Assembly (NCBI RefSeq): GCF_025231485.1
Contig: NZ_CP104003.1
Location: 1,054,001 to 1,118,000, forward strand
DNA from: Salinirubellus salinus
Lineage (GTDB): Archaea; Halobacteriota; Halobacteria; Halobacteriales; Haloarculaceae
Reading direction: 5' to 3'
DNA length: 64,000 bases
Under the pieces are notes generated by a model. It was not told where the DNA came from, did no database searches, and saw only the letters and a program-made list of their open reading frames with translations. Made by a program: the position numbers and the translations under genes. Below are positions 43,669 through 52,894 of this stretch, one piece after another (position 1 is the first letter of the stretch; each line of letters begins with the position of its first letter).

Positions 43669-44400
43669 TCAGTCGATGACCGTCCCGGTGTCCGCTCCGT
43701 CGAGGAATCCGGCGAGGCCGTCGAGGTCGAACACCTGCGCAGGGGCGTCGAGCGCCAGCAACTCGCGGACCTTCGCCGCCATCCCGCCGGTCACGTCGGT
43801 GGCCTCGCTGCCGCCGAGGTAGTCGGCAACGTCCTCGAACCGCTCGATGCGGGGGACGACCGTGCCCTCGTCGTCGAGCACGCCCGGTACGTCCGAACAG
43901 AGACCGACGCGGTCGGCGTCGAGCGACCCGGCGAGCGAGACGACCAGTTCGTCGCCCGAGAGGATGGTCGCCCCGCGGCCCGCGTGGACGACCACGTCGC
44001 CGTGGAGGACCGGGACGAACCCCTCGTCCAGCATCGCCCGTACGGAGTCGGCCGGGAGGTGGAGCGTCCCGTCCGCGTCACGCCACGCGAGCGAGAACGG
44101 GTGGACGGGGACGGCCGGGACGCCCGCGCGCTGGAGCGCCGCGACGACGGCGTCGTTCAGCCGCTTCATCGCCCCGTGGATGTCGGTGACGCCGACGGCC
44201 TCGTGGGTCCCCTCGGTGGTCGAGACACCGTGCTCGCTCGCGTGGTGGTGGCCGAAACTCCCGCCGCCGTGGACGACGACGAGGTCGCCGGGGCCGTCCG
44301 CGAGCGCGGCCGCCGCGCGCTCGAGGTTCGTCTCGTCGACCGTCTCGGGTTCGTCCTTCCGGGTGACGACCGACCCGCCCAGTTTCAGGACGGTGGTCAC
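43669..44400 (-). CDS. ipk: Isopentenyl phosphate kinase
   Basis: A 243-residue amino-acid-kinase-fold protein. Start GTG 44400 overlaps the mvk stop as GTGA; VTTVLKLGGSVVTRKDEPE and VVVHGGGSFGHHHASEHG with the conserved His of IPK follow, then DLVLHGDVVVHAGRG-type turn and VTGGMAAKVRELL. It phosphorylates isopentenyl phosphate to the diphosphate, the last step of the archaeal alternative mevalonate pathway. It feeds idsA at 26.1 kb. Confidence 0.92.
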   Translation of the reverse strand: MTTVLKLGGSVVTRKDEPETVDETNLERAAAALADGPGDLVVVHGGGSFGHHHASEHGVSTTEGTHEAVGVTDIHGAMKRLNDAVVAALQRAGVPAVPVHPFSLAWRDADGTLHLPADSVRAMLDEGFVPVLHGDVVVHAGRGATILSGDELVVSLAGSLDADRVGLCSDVPGVLDDEGTVVPRIERFEDVADYLGGSEATDVTGGMAAKVRELLALDAPAQVFDLDGLAGFLDGADTGTVID

Positions 44401-45383
44401 TCGGCGCGCACCCCCTCGGTGTCGAGTTCGGCACGGAACGCCTCCTCGCAGCCGGGCGTGTAGTCGAGCGCCGTCTTCGCACCGTCCGTCTCGTCGAGGG
44501 CGACGATACAGCCGCCGCCACCCGCGCCGGTGAGCTTCGCGCCGAGCGCGCCCCCCTCGCGGGCCGCCCACACCATCGTGTCCAGCGAGCGCGAGGAGAC
44601 CCCCAGCGCCGAGAGGAGGCCGTGGTCGAAGTCCATCAACCGGCCGAGTTCCTCGAGGTCGCCGGCCCGCAGGGCGGCCTCGCCCTCGCGAACGAGGTCA
44701 CCGATGGCGGAGACTGTGTCGGCCGCGAAGCCGTACTCCTCGCGGAGCGCCCGGACGCCGGCGACGAGTTCGCCCGTGTCGCCCGCGCCCCCGTCGTAGC
44801 CGACGACGAACGGGAGGGTCGGCACGTCCGCGATGCGCCGGGTGTCGTCGCCCTGCACCCGGACGGCGCCGCCCACCGCACAGCAGAACGTGTCGGCGCG
44901 GGAGGCCTGCCCGTCCTGCACCTCGTGTTCGACGCGGTAGGCCCGGTCGGCCACCTCCTCGGCCGGCAACGAGACGCCGAGTTCGCGCGTCGCGGCGTCG
45001 ATGGCCGCACAGACGACGGCGGCCGACGAGCCGAGACCAGCACCCAGCGGGATCTCCGAGGAGACGGTCACGTCGAACCCGGCGTCCGGCCGGTCGGCGG
45101 CGTCGCGGGCTTGTTCGATGGCGCCGTCGACGTAGCCCATCGCCGCCTCCACCAGCGGCGTCGGGACGTCCACGTCCGGCCGGTCCGGCCCGTCGGCACC
45201 CCAGGTGACGGTGAAGCCGTCGAGGGTGAGGTCAGCCGCCTCGACGCTCAGGCGACCGTCGTCGCGTTCCTCGACGGTCACGCTCGCGCGGCGCTCGATG
45301 GCACAGGGGACCGCGGGTTCGCCGTAGACCACGGCGTGTTCCCCGAACAGGTAGACCTTGCCGGGGGCGGATGACGTCGTCAT
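44397..45383 (-). CDS. mvk: Mevalonate kinase
   Basis: A 328-residue GHMP kinase. SAPGKVYLFGEHAVVYGEPA at the N terminus, IPLGAGLGSSAAVVCA as the phosphate-binding loop and LTGAGGGGCIVAL near the C terminus are all present. It phosphorylates mevalonate. ATG 45383 (MTTSSAPGKVYLF) is used; earlier in-frame codons are not conserved. Overlaps ipk by four bases. Confidence 0.93.
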   Translation of the reverse strand: MTTSSAPGKVYLFGEHAVVYGEPAVPCAIERRASVTVEERDDGRLSVEAADLTLDGFTVTWGADGPDRPDVDVPTPLVEAAMGYVDGAIEQARDAADRPDAGFDVTVSSEIPLGAGLGSSAAVVCAAIDAATRELGVSLPAEEVADRAYRVEHEVQDGQASRADTFCCAVGGAVRVQGDDTRRIADVPTLPFVVGYDGGAGDTGELVAGVRALREEYGFAADTVSAIGDLVREGEAALRAGDLEELGRLMDFDHGLLSALGVSSRSLDTMVWAAREGGALGAKLTGAGGGGCIVALDETDGAKTALDYTPGCEEAFRAELDTEGVRAE

Positions 45384-45491
45384 GCCCGGTACTCGGCGGG
45401 GGCCGACCAAAAAGCCGGTCGAAGTGCGAGGCACGCGCCCGGTCGGCTCCGTCCCACCGAACCTAAGCCGGGGGCGCCCCTACGTTCGACC

Positions 45492-46028
45492 ATGTCTGTC
45501 GCCGACCGCTCCCGTGCGCGGGTGGACGAGACGCTGGCCGACCTCCGCGAGCGCTACGGCGAGTTCGACGTGGTCGAGGAGACCGGGACCATCGCCCGCG
45601 CCCGCTACAGCGAGGCCGTCAACCGCTTCGAGGGCGAGGGCGTCGTCGGCGGGGCGGGTGCGTGGGTCACCGACCCTCGCGACCGGGTGTTGCTGGTCCG
45701 ACCGAAGGACGCCGACGCGTGGGTCGACCCCGGCGACGCACAGCGGGCGGGCGAGACGCTCGAGGAGACGGCGGAGCGGGCCGTCGAGGAACAGACCGGG
45801 CTCGACGTGGCGCTCACCGGCATCCTCAGGGTCGAGGTGTTCGAGTACACCGTCGAGGACCGGGACTGGCCCCCGGTCCACGCCATCAACGTCACCTTCC
45901 GCGGCGAGAGCGAGGGCTACCCGAACACGGGCGACGATATCGGAGCCGCCGACTGGTGGCGCGGGTCGCCCAACCGCGTCGGCTACGAGGCGATGAACGA
46001 GTTCCCGTTCCCGGCGACGGAGTCGTGA
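45492..46028 (+). CDS. Degenerate Nudix-like protein, copy 1 of 3
   Basis: A 178-residue Nudix-fold protein: MSVADRSRARVDETLADLRE, GVVGGAGAWVTDPRDRVLLVRP, then a box written GDAQRAGETLEETAERAVEEQTG. Against the catalytic G-x5-E-x7-R-E-U-x-E-E-x-G, the segment R-A-V-E-E-Q-T-G keeps the Arg and one of the three Glu. The TGA overlaps the next copy's GTG as GTGA. Hydrolysis of a nucleoside diphosphate is doubtful; a binding role is possible. Confidence 0.75.
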   Translation: MSVADRSRARVDETLADLRERYGEFDVVEETGTIARARYSEAVNRFEGEGVVGGAGAWVTDPRDRVLLVRPKDADAWVDPGDAQRAGETLEETAERAVEEQTGLDVALTGILRVEVFEYTVEDRDWPPVHAINVTFRGESEGYPNTGDDIGAADWWRGSPNRVGYEAMNEFPFPATES

Positions 46029-46567
46029 CGGGCGAACGAGACACGAGACGGGCGAGCCGAGAGACGTGGCGCGCCCTCGCCGACCTCGTGAGCGAGGAGG
46101 GGGAACTGGAGGTGGTCCACCGCCGCTGGGAGTGCTCACCGGACGTCCGTGACCGGCTGGTCGAGAACCTCGACAGCGTCGGCATCCTCGGCGGGGCAGG
46201 GGCGCTCGTCCGCCGCCAGTCTCCGGAGGGCGACCGGCCGGAGACGCTGCTCGTCGGCTACGGCGACGGCGAGGGGTGGTCGGACCCCGGCGCGAACCTC
46301 GAACCCGGCGAGTCGTTCCACGAGTGTGCCGAACGCGCGGTCGAGGCCGCCACTGGCCTCCGGGTCACCGTCAGCGGCGTCCTCCAATCTCACGTCCTCT
46401 ACGCGGACGACTGGACCGACCGCGATCCGGTCCCACACCCGTTCGTGCTGTTCGAGGCGCTCTACGGCGAGGGGACCGCCGAGCCGCGAGGCTCCGCCGA
46501 GGCGGTCGAGTGGTTCCTCGACCCGCCGGCGGAGTTGCGATACGAGGAGTTACGCGACGTGGTCTGA
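46025..46567 (+). CDS. Degenerate Nudix-like protein, copy 2 of 3
   Basis: A 180-residue paralogue of copy 1, starting at GTG 46025 within the stop of copy 1. GILGGAGALVRRQSPEG and the box GANLEPGESFHECAERAVEAATG have R-A-V-E-A-A-T-G at the catalytic segment, so all three metal-binding Glu positions are changed. The end EWFLDPPAELRYEELRDVV shows a conserved Trp. Probably co-transcribed with copy 1. Confidence 0.75.
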   Translation: MTGERDTRRASRETWRALADLVSEEGELEVVHRRWECSPDVRDRLVENLDSVGILGGAGALVRRQSPEGDRPETLLVGYGDGEGWSDPGANLEPGESFHECAERAVEAATGLRVTVSGVLQSHVLYADDWTDRDPVPHPFVLFEALYGEGTAEPRGSAEAVEWFLDPPAELRYEELRDVV

Positions 46568-46632
46568 CGCACCAGCCCCCACCAGCCCTGCCGGACGGGA
46601 ACCTCAAGTGACCGGCCCGAGAGACCCGACCC

Positions 46633-47064
46633 ATGGACCCGTCGTTCGACGTCGAGCGCCTCCGGGCGAACCCGTCGGTCCTGACCCGCGCCGAGGAGTC
46701 CGTCGAGGACCCGGAGGCGTTCAGCTACTGGGACTCACTCGCCGGGATGGTCGCCGTCGGGGTGACGAACCGCGACGGTGCGGTCCTCTTGATGGACGGC
46801 CCACACGGCTGGCGATTGCCGTACGGCCCGGTCGAACCTACCGAAGAGTGGCCCGCGGTCGCGAGACGCATCGCCCGTGCCGTGACCGGGGTCGGGCCCG
46901 AACCGAGCGCGGTCGACCGCGTCTCGAGACACACCCACCGACACGCCGACACGGGCCGGGAGACCGTCACCCACGACGTGGTCGTCCGCGCCGGTCCCGT
47001 CGAGGGGACGCCAATCGCCGCGACGCCGACGTTCGGACCGTGGGACGACCTGACCGTCGACTAG
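46633..47064 (+). CDS. Degenerate Nudix-like protein, copy 3 of 3, possibly truncated by an in-frame stop
   Basis: A 143-residue protein, MDPSFDVERLRANPSVL, with WDSLAGMVAVGVTNRDGAVLLMDG and a box reduced to GPVEPTEEWPAVARRIARAVTG, where the catalytic segment R-I-A-R-A-V-T-G has none of the Glu. The TAG at 47062-47064 is followed in frame by 26 more codons (HDSVPADAYHADED...) up to TGA at 47145 that look coding, and where copy 2 has Trp the stop stands. A TGG to TAG mutation in a 170-residue gene would explain it. Confidence 0.65.
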   Translation: MDPSFDVERLRANPSVLTRAEESVEDPEAFSYWDSLAGMVAVGVTNRDGAVLLMDGPHGWRLPYGPVEPTEEWPAVARRIARAVTGVGPEPSAVDRVSRHTHRHADTGRETVTHDVVVRAGPVEGTPIAATPTFGPWDDLTVD

Positions 47065-47216
47065 CACGATTCGGTTCCCGCGGACGCCTACCACGCGGAC
47101 GAGGACGCGGTCGCGGACGTCCGCCGGACGCTGGACCGGGCCTGAGCGACCCACCGATTCACGCCGCTACGCACGGCTCCCGGAGGCGTCGAAACTGAGC
47201 AGAAAGGCTCGCGCGC

Positions 47217-48008
47217 TCAGAGGTCGGTCTCGAAGTCCTCGAGGGCGTACGCCGGTTCGGCGCCACGCCGGTCGAGCGTCTCGTTGGCCAGCAGCCAGTA
47301 GACCACCGAGAGGGCCTTACGCCCCTTGTTGTTCGTCGGGACGACGAGGTCCACGTTCGAGGTGGTGTTGTTCGAGTCGCACATCGCCACGACGGGGATA
47401 CCGACCGTGATGGCCTCCTTGACGGCCTGACTGTCACCGATGGGGTCGGTGACGACCACGACGTCCGGCTCGATGTAGCCGTCGTACTTCGGGTTGGTCA
47501 GCGTGCCCGGGATGAAGCGGCCGGTACGGGCACGGGCGCCCACGGCGTCGGCGAACTTCTCGGCCGGGAACCGACCGTACTGGCGGCTAGACGCGACGAG
47601 GATCTGCTCGGGCGCGTAGTTCGAGAGGAACGACGCGGCCGTGCGGATGCGGTCGTCGGTCTGGCTCACGTCCAGCACGTACAGACCGTCGGTGCGGACA
47701 CGGTGGATGAACCGCTCCATGTCCTTGGTCTTCTGCTGCGTACCGATGTGGACACCCGCGGCGAGGTAGTCCTCGACGGGGATGAGGAGGTCCGCCTCGT
47801 CGTCGGGCATGACGTCCTCGTCCAGCACGGCCGGCTGTTCTTCCTCCTCCGCCTCCGCCTCGGCCTCCGTGGCCTCGGGTTCGGCGGCGTCCTCGGCGTC
47901 GACCTCCTCGGTCTCGGCCGGCGGTTCTGCGTCGGTGGGCTCCTCCTCGGCGGCGGCCTCCTCTTCGGCCACGGCCTCGGCGTCGAGCCCCTCTTCGTTG
48001 TCGCTCAT
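47217..48008 (-). CDS. rps2: 30S ribosomal protein S2
   Basis: A 263-residue uS2. The core reads [27 protein letters not shown], ...[45 protein letters not shown] and [16 protein letters not shown]. The first 75 residues are an acidic Glu/Ala-rich extension, usual in haloarchaeal S2. ATG 48008 overlaps the eno TGA as ATGA. Last gene of the long ribosomal/polymerase operon. Confidence 0.95.
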   Translation of the reverse strand: MSDNEEGLDAEAVAEEEAAAEEEPTDAEPPAETEEVDAEDAAEPEATEAEAEAEEEEQPAVLDEDVMPDDEADLLIPVEDYLAAGVHIGTQQKTKDMERFIHRVRTDGLYVLDVSQTDDRIRTAASFLSNYAPEQILVASSRQYGRFPAEKFADAVGARARTGRFIPGTLTNPKYDGYIEPDVVVVTDPIGDSQAVKEAITVGIPVVAMCDSNNTTSNVDLVVPTNNKGRKALSVVYWLLANETLDRRGAEPAYALEDFETDL

Positions 48009-49207
48009 GCGTTCTCCTCGATTCTGATGAGTTCGTTCAGTTTGGCGGTTCGCTCGCCACCGACGGCGCCCGTCTTGATGAACGGGGCGGCCGTCGCCAC
48101 GGCGAGGTGTGCGATGGTGGTGTCCTCCGTCTCTCCCGACCGGTGGGAGATGACGGCGTCGTAGCCGTTGTCCCGAGCGAGTTCGACCGCGTCGAACGCG
48201 TCCGAGAGCGTCCCGATCTGGTTCGGCTTGACGAGGATGCTGTTGCCGGCCCCCTCGTCGATGCCACGCTGGAGTCGCTCGACGTTGGTGACGAACAGGT
48301 CGTCACCGCAGACGAGGGTGCGGTCGCCCACCCGATCGGTCAGGTCGGCGAACCCCTCGAAGTCGTCCTCCTCCAGCGGGTCCTCCACGTAGACGAGGTC
48401 GTGGTCGTCCACGAGGCCGGCGACGTAGTCGACCTGCTCTTCGGAGGTGCGGGTCGTGTCGCTGTACTCGTAGACGCCCGACTCGGCGTCCCACATCTCG
48501 GACGCGGCCACGTCGAGCCCCATCCGGATCTCGAAGCCGACCTCGTCCTCGGCTCGGTCGATGGCCTCGGCCACGATGGCGAACGCCTCCGCGTCGGAGA
48601 CGCTCGGTGCCCACGCACCCTCGTCGCCCTTGCCGGCGGGCAGATCCCGTTCGGCGAGGACGTCGTGGACCGCACCGTGGACCGCCGCGTTGGCGAAGAC
48701 GGCCTCCGTGACGGAGGGCGCGCCCACGGGCGCAGCGAGGAACTCCTGGATGTCGGTCGCGTCGGCGGCGTGCTCGCCACCACCCACGACGTTGCCCAGC
48801 GGCGTCGGGTACTCGTCACCCCGGAAGGCGCCGCCGAGGTGCTGGTAGAGCGGCGCGCCGAGCACGTCGCTGGCGGCCTTCGCCGCGGCCATGCTGATGG
48901 CGACGGCGCTGTTCGCGCCGATCTCCGAGAAGTTCTCGGTCCCGTCGGCGGCCCGGAGCGCGGCGTCGACGCCACGCTGGTCGCCCGCGTACACCTGCCC
49001 CTCGAGTCGAGGGACGGCGAGTTCGCGGGCCTTGGCGATGGCCTCCTCGGCCGGTCGCTCGATGGCCTCGTACTCACCGGTCGACGCCCCGGAGGGCGCC
49101 GCGGCACGGCCGAAGCCGCCGGACTCGGTCGTGACCTCGGCCTCGACCGTGGGGTTGCCACGGGAGTCGAGGACGCGACGGAGTCGAACGTCGGTGACGA
49201 GCGTCAC
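48005..49207 (-). CDS. eno: Enolase
   Basis: A 400-residue glycolytic enzyme, phosphopyruvate hydratase. The N terminus is [22 protein letters not shown] from GTG 49207, which overlaps rpoK's TGA as [16 protein letters not shown] is the first loop, [18 protein letters not shown] and [18 protein letters not shown] bind Mg, [12 protein letters not shown] carries the catalytic Lys, and [18 protein letters not shown] closes the site. Placement in the ribosomal operon between rpoK and rps2 is conserved in haloarchaea. Confidence 0.95.
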   Translation of the reverse strand: MTLVTDVRLRRVLDSRGNPTVEAEVTTESGGFGRAAAPSGASTGEYEAIERPAEEAIAKARELAVPRLEGQVYAGDQRGVDAALRAADGTENFSEIGANSAVAISMAAAKAASDVLGAPLYQHLGGAFRGDEYPTPLGNVVGGGEHAADATDIQEFLAAPVGAPSVTEAVFANAAVHGAVHDVLAERDLPAGKGDEGAWAPSVSDAEAFAIVAEAIDRAEDEVGFEIRMGLDVAASEMWDAESGVYEYSDTTRTSEEQVDYVAGLVDDHDLVYVEDPLEEDDFEGFADLTDRVGDRTLVCGDDLFVTNVERLQRGIDEGAGNSILVKPNQIGTLSDAFDAVELARDNGYDAVISHRSGETEDTTIAHLAVATAAPFIKTGAVGGERTAKLNELIRIEENA

Positions 49208-49404
49208 GACTCACCACCCGCCGAACGGACCGACCCCTTCCGACGGACGGTGAACGGCAGCACACCGGCGTCGTACTCCTCGGCCGCGATGAGGATGGGT
49301 TCGACCTGTTCGGTCTCGACCAGCACGGGAGCACCGAACGACACCTGCAGCGCTCGCGCCCCGATGATGCGTGCCTTCTCGTACCGATTGTGTTGCTGTT
49401 CCAT
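49204..49404 (-). CDS. rpoK: RNA polymerase subunit K (Rpb6/omega)
   Basis: A 66-residue polymerase assembly subunit. ATG 49404 ([20 protein letters not shown]) is the family N terminus; [19 protein letters not shown] and LPFTVRRK end it. Starts 5 bases after the rpoN stop and overlaps eno by four bases. Confidence 0.92.
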   Translation of the reverse strand: MEQQHNRYEKARIIGARALQVSFGAPVLVETEQVEPILIAAEEYDAGVLPFTVRRKGSVRSAGGES

Positions 49405-49409
49405 CGTGC

Positions 49410-49604
49410 TCACTGGTAGGGGGCGACGATGTCGACCAGGTCCTTGTGCGAGATGAGCATCCGCCGGCAACAGTGCCGGTCGACGCCCAGGTCGTCCAGT
49501 ACCTCGGCCGCGTTCTCACCGTCCTCCTGGGTCCGAGTCTTGAACTCCTCCCAGTGTTCACCGACGACGTTGCCGCACGTGAAACAGCGGACGGGTACCA
49601 TCAT
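49410..49604 (-). CDS. rpoN: RNA polymerase subunit N (Rpb10)
   Basis: A 64-residue zinc-bundle subunit. [15 protein letters not shown] and [17 protein letters not shown] supply the CxxC...CC zinc ligands typical of Rpb10/RpoN. Two ATG codons, at 49604 and 49601, start it. Six bases after the rps9 stop. Confidence 0.95.
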   Translation of the reverse strand: MMVPVRCFTCGNVVGEHWEEFKTRTQEDGENAAEVLDDLGVDRHCCRRMLISHKDLVDIVAPYQ

Positions 49605-49610
49605 GATGGA

Positions 49611-50009
49611 TCACCGGTAGGACTTCTGGTAGCGGGCCCGAGCGCCGGGGCCGCCCCACTTCTTGCTCTCGGACTGCCGGACGTCGTTGACCAGCAGCGA
49701 GCGGTCGAACGTCATGAACGCGTCGCGGAGTTCCGCGTCGTTCGTGTGCTCGACCAGTCCGCGGGCGATGGCCGTCCGGGCGGCGTCGGCCTGCCCGGAG
49801 AACCCACCGCCCTGGACGGTGATGTCCACGTCCACGCTCTCGCGGAGCTCGTCCGGCGCGATGCGGAACGGCTCCAGCATCTTCAGTCGCGCCAGCTCCG
49901 GCTCGACGAGCTCCACGGGCTTGCCGTCCAGTCGGACGCGCCCCTGGCCCTCGCGCACCGTGGCGCGGGCGATAGCGGTCTTCTTCTTGCCTGAGGTGTT
50001 GGTTACCAT
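49611..50009 (-). CDS. rps9: 30S ribosomal protein S9
   Basis: A 132-residue uS9: [45 protein letters not shown] and the C-terminal [18 protein letters not shown], which ends with the universal -YQKSYR/K tail reaching the P-site tRNA. Overlaps rpl13 by seven bases. Confidence 0.95.
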   Translation of the reverse strand: MVTNTSGKKKTAIARATVREGQGRVRLDGKPVELVEPELARLKMLEPFRIAPDELRESVDVDITVQGGGFSGQADAARTAIARGLVEHTNDAELRDAFMTFDRSLLVNDVRQSESKKWGGPGARARYQKSYR

Positions 50010-50440
50010 GTGACGTTGGCCCCGAGTTGTTCGCTGATCTCGCCCAGCGAGACGAACTTGATGTTCGAGAGTCGGTCGAGCGAGGTCTCGTCGAGCACCT
50101 CGCCGTCCTCGTCGTACGGGTTCCCCACGTAGACGCGGACGTTCTCGAACGCCTCACGCCCACGCGTGGTCTTGTACGGAATCATCCCGCGCACCGCACG
50201 CTTGAAGATGCCGTCCGGCCGCTTCGGGTAGTACGGCCCACGGTCCGAGCCGACCCGGACGCGGTCGCGGTAGACGCTCATCACGTCGTCGCGGCCGCCG
50301 GTGATGACGGCACGCTCGGCGTTGATGATGGCGACGCGCTCGCCCTCCATCGCCTTCTCGGCGACCTGCGAGGCGACGCGTCCGAGGATGCAGTCGCGGG
50401 CGTCGACAACGACGTCCGCGTCGAACTCTGCCATGCTCAT
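50003..50440 (-). CDS. rpl13: 50S ribosomal protein L13
   Basis: A 145-residue uL13: [63 protein letters not shown] 50440 overlaps the rpl18e TGA as ATGA; a second ATG at 50434 is possible. Confidence 0.95.
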   Translation of the reverse strand: MSMAEFDADVVVDARDCILGRVASQVAEKAMEGERVAIINAERAVITGGRDDVMSVYRDRVRVGSDRGPYYPKRPDGIFKRAVRGMIPYKTTRGREAFENVRVYVGNPYDEDGEVLDETSLDRLSNIKFVSLGEISEQLGANVTW

Positions 50441-50790
50441 CGGAGGACCCTCACGTTCGAGCCTTCGGGATTCTGTTCGAGTGCCTGTTCCAGACTGATC
50501 GCCTCACCGACGGCGTCCACCTTGGTGCGGGCGGTGCCGGAGAAGTTCACGGCCGCGACGGTGACCTCCTTCCGGAGCGCACCGCTGCCGAGCACCTTGC
50601 CCGGCACGACGACCGTCTCGTCCTCGCGGGCGTACCGTTCGATACGCCCGAGGTTGACCTCTGCGTGGGTCCGCCGCGGCTTCTCCAGCCGGCCGGCGAT
50701 GTCGCCCCACACGTCGCCGCCCCCGTTGCGGGCGGTCGCCTTCAGCTCGGCGATGAGGTCGGCGAGACGCGGGTTGGTCTTGCTACTCAT
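50437..50790 (-). CDS. rpl18e: 50S ribosomal protein L18e
   Basis: A 117-residue eL18: [66 protein letters not shown]. First gene after the tRNA-Leu in the operon; 180 bases separate it from the tRNA, holding a partial tRNA 3' copy. Confidence 0.95.
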   Translation of the reverse strand: MSSKTNPRLADLIAELKATARNGGGDVWGDIAGRLEKPRRTHAEVNLGRIERYAREDETVVVPGKVLGSGALRKEVTVAAVNFSGTARTKVDAVGEAISLEQALEQNPEGSNVRVLR

Positions 50791-50866
50791 TGCTTAGTGT
50801 TGGTGTCGAGAGAGTCGGAGTGAGAGCGGAAGCCGTCGGCTCGTCCGGAAGGACGAGTCGAAGAAC

Positions 50867-50887
50867 GCAGGGAGCAGGATCCGAACC
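50867..50887 (-). repeat. Partial copy of the tRNA-Leu 3' end between tRNA and rpl18e
   Basis: These 21 bases repeat the acceptor 3' strand and T-arm loop of the tRNA-Leu at 50971-51055 with one base difference (TTCGAA to CCGAA-type). A second T-arm-like run, CGAGGATCGAACCTG, lies at 50911-50925. They sit in the 180-base leader of rpl18e. The arrangement mirrors the fragments after the tRNA-Leu at 24.7 kb. Confidence 0.7.
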
Positions 50888-50970
50888 GCCGCGAGACGCG
50901 CCGCGCCTCACGAGGATCGAACCTGCCCGTGTGCAGTTTCGCAACTCGCCCGTTCGGTCGAGTTGCAAAA

Positions 50971-51055
50971 TGCAGGGAGCAGGATTCGAACCTGCGGACC
51001 CCTATGGGACAGCGCCCTGAACGCTGCGCCGTTGACCTGACTTGGCTATCCCTGC
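50971..51055 (-). tRNA. tRNA-Leu (anticodon CAG)
   Basis: A complete class II tRNA: acceptor GCAGGGA/TCCCTGC with discriminator A at 50971, anticodon arm CAGCG-TTCAGGG-CGCTG with anticodon CAG, long variable arm TCCCATAGGGGTCC, T-arm GCAGG-TTCGAAT-CCTGC. It reads CUG, a preferred Leu codon in high-G+C genomes. It stands between rpoD and rpl18e on the same strand, so it is probably cut from the operon transcript. Confidence 0.93.
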
Positions 51056-51187
51056 TCGCACTCCGTCGTACAGTTCGCCCCGTTTTACCCCTTTCGGTAC
51101 GGCCGTTCAGAACCGGACCGGCGGCGGCAGTGCTCGCGGACCGCGAGCGACCGTCGACTGTGGGTGTTCGGGGGGACATTGCGATTC

Positions 51188-51973
51188 CTAGAGTTGGACT
51201 GCTTCTTCGAGTTCGTCGGCGCGGTCGTGGATCGACTTCACGGCCTCGAGGACGAGGTCCTCGACGGACATCGAGCCGTCCGTCTCCACGCTGAAGACGA
51301 AGGCGTTGGGCACGTCGTGGACCTCGACTTCCTTGCCGGGGTAACGCTTCGTGAGGTCGTGGTCGAACGTCTCCGTCGGGACGACGTCGCCGTCTGCGGC
51401 GTCGTACTCGTCCGCGACGTGTTCGGCCTCGTGCTCCTCGATGACCCCGCGCAGGATGTTGGGTTCCTGCTCGCCGTACTCCGGCGCGTCGCCGACGACC
51501 TCCACACGCTGGAGGTGTCGGTAGCCGACGGCCACGCCGCCCTGGTGTTTGGCGTGGTCCTTCCCCCGACCCAGGACGGCCTCGGCCTCGAACTCGAGGC
51601 GCTGGCCCTCCTTCAGGTCGATGATGGGGATGTTCCGGTCGGCCGGCTCCACGAGGGGTTCGGCCGACTGGATGTCACCCGAGTACGCCGTGTCCGGACC
51701 GGTCACGTCGAGCGCGAGGGTGACCGAGTCACCCTCCTCGAACTCGCCGGGCGGCGTCGTCAGCGGCACCAGACCGAGGCGGAGTGCGATCTGCTCGTCG
51801 AACATCACCGACGAGTTCTCGATCATCCGCACGGTGTCGATGGACATCGTCGGCACGTCGGCCACGATGGCCCGCCGGATGCCGTTGGCGAACGCTGGCG
51901 TGATGCCGCGGGCGACGAACCGCGCCTCCCGGTCGCCGCGGTCGATGAACTCCACCTCGAACTCGTCGCTCAT
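51188..51973 (-). CDS. rpoD: RNA polymerase subunit D (Rpb3)
   Basis: A 261-residue alpha-like subunit: [59 protein letters not shown]. It has no cysteine at all, so it cannot hold the Fe-S clusters found in RpoD of some archaea, which is usual for haloarchaea. ATG 51973, one base after the rps11 stop. Confidence 0.95.
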   Translation of the reverse strand: MSDEFEVEFIDRGDREARFVARGITPAFANGIRRAIVADVPTMSIDTVRMIENSSVMFDEQIALRLGLVPLTTPPGEFEEGDSVTLALDVTGPDTAYSGDIQSAEPLVEPADRNIPIIDLKEGQRLEFEAEAVLGRGKDHAKHQGGVAVGYRHLQRVEVVGDAPEYGEQEPNILRGVIEEHEAEHVADEYDAADGDVVPTETFDHDLTKRYPGKEVEVHDVPNAFVFSVETDGSMSVEDLVLEAVKSIHDRADELEEAVQL

Positions 51974-51974
51974 C

Positions 51975-52373
51975 TCAGAACCCCTTGTTCTTCGGTGCGC
52001 GCGTCCCGTCGTGCGGGATGGGTGTGACGTCCTCGATGCGACCGATCTCGATACCGGCACGGGCGAGCGCACGGATGGTCGCCTGCGCACCGGGACCGGG
52101 GTTCTTCTGCTGGTTGCCACCGGGGCCGCGCACGCGGACGTGCACGCCCTCGATGCCGGCGGCCTTGATCTCCTCCGCGACGACCTCGGCCATCTGCATG
52201 GCGGCGTACGGCGACGCCTCGTCGCGGTTCTGCTTCACCACGGTCCCACCCGAGGACTTCACGATGGTCTCCGCGCCCGTGAGGTCCGTGACGGTGAGGA
52301 TGGTGTTGTTGAACGACGCGTAGATGTGGGCGACGCCCCAGCGGTCCTGCTTCCCGCCTTCCTCGGCGCTCAT
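51975..52373 (-). CDS. rps11: 30S ribosomal protein S11
   Basis: A 132-residue uS11: [49 protein letters not shown] and the end [17 protein letters not shown] 52373 overlaps the rps4 stop by four bases. Confidence 0.95.
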   Translation of the reverse strand: MSAEEGGKQDRWGVAHIYASFNNTILTVTDLTGAETIVKSSGGTVVKQNRDEASPYAAMQMAEVVAEEIKAAGIEGVHVRVRGPGGNQQKNPGPGAQATIRALARAGIEIGRIEDVTPIPHDGTRAPKNKGF

Positions 52374-52894
52374 TCCTGACCACCCGCGCGTTCGGGGTGC
52401 AGGTCGTCCGCCAGCGGACTGTTCTCGTCGAACGCGATGAAGTCCTCCTGTGCGGTCGGGACCTTGTACGACGGCGTGGTGACACGCGCGCCCTCGACCG
52501 TGATGTGGCCGTGCCCGATGAACTGTCGGGCCTGCTGGGGCGTGTGTGCGAGCCCCTGCCGGTACGCGACCGTCTGGAGTCGCCGTTCGAGGATGTCCGT
52601 GGTGTCCAGCCCGAGGACGGCGTCGAGTCCGTCGTCCTCGCCCAGGATACCGAGTCGGACGAGGCGAGCGAGGAACTGCTCTCGCTCGCGTCGGGTCAGT
52701 TCCTCCTCACCGACCTGCCCGAGCAGCCGACGCGCCTCGCGCCGGTAGCCGCGCAGTTCGGACTGCGAACGCCAGAGTTCCTCCTTGTTCTTCAGACCGT
52801 AGCGCCCGAGGAGGTCGGCCTCCTCGCTGATGCGCTGGCCCTGGAACGGGTGGTTCGGCGTCTCGTAGAACTTGGTGTTGCTTCCGAGTGGCAT
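52370..52894 (-). CDS. rps4: 30S ribosomal protein S4
   Basis: A 174-residue uS4, archaeal form without the zinc finger: [22 protein letters not shown], then the S4 RNA-binding domain [36 protein letters not shown]. Adjacent to rps13 with no gap. Confidence 0.95.
   Translation of the reverse strand: MPLGSNTKFYETPNHPFQGQRISEEADLLGRYGLKNKEELWRSQSELRGYRREARRLLGQVGEEELTRREREQFLARLVRLGILGEDDGLDAVLGLDTTDILERRLQTVAYRQGLAHTPQQARQFIGHGHITVEGARVTTPSYKVPTAQEDFIAFDENSPLADDLHPERAGGQE

Noticed and set aside
47062-47064. TAG recoded as pyrrolysine in Nudix copy 3
   Set aside because: No pyl genes or context are visible; a TGG to TAG mutation is simpler.
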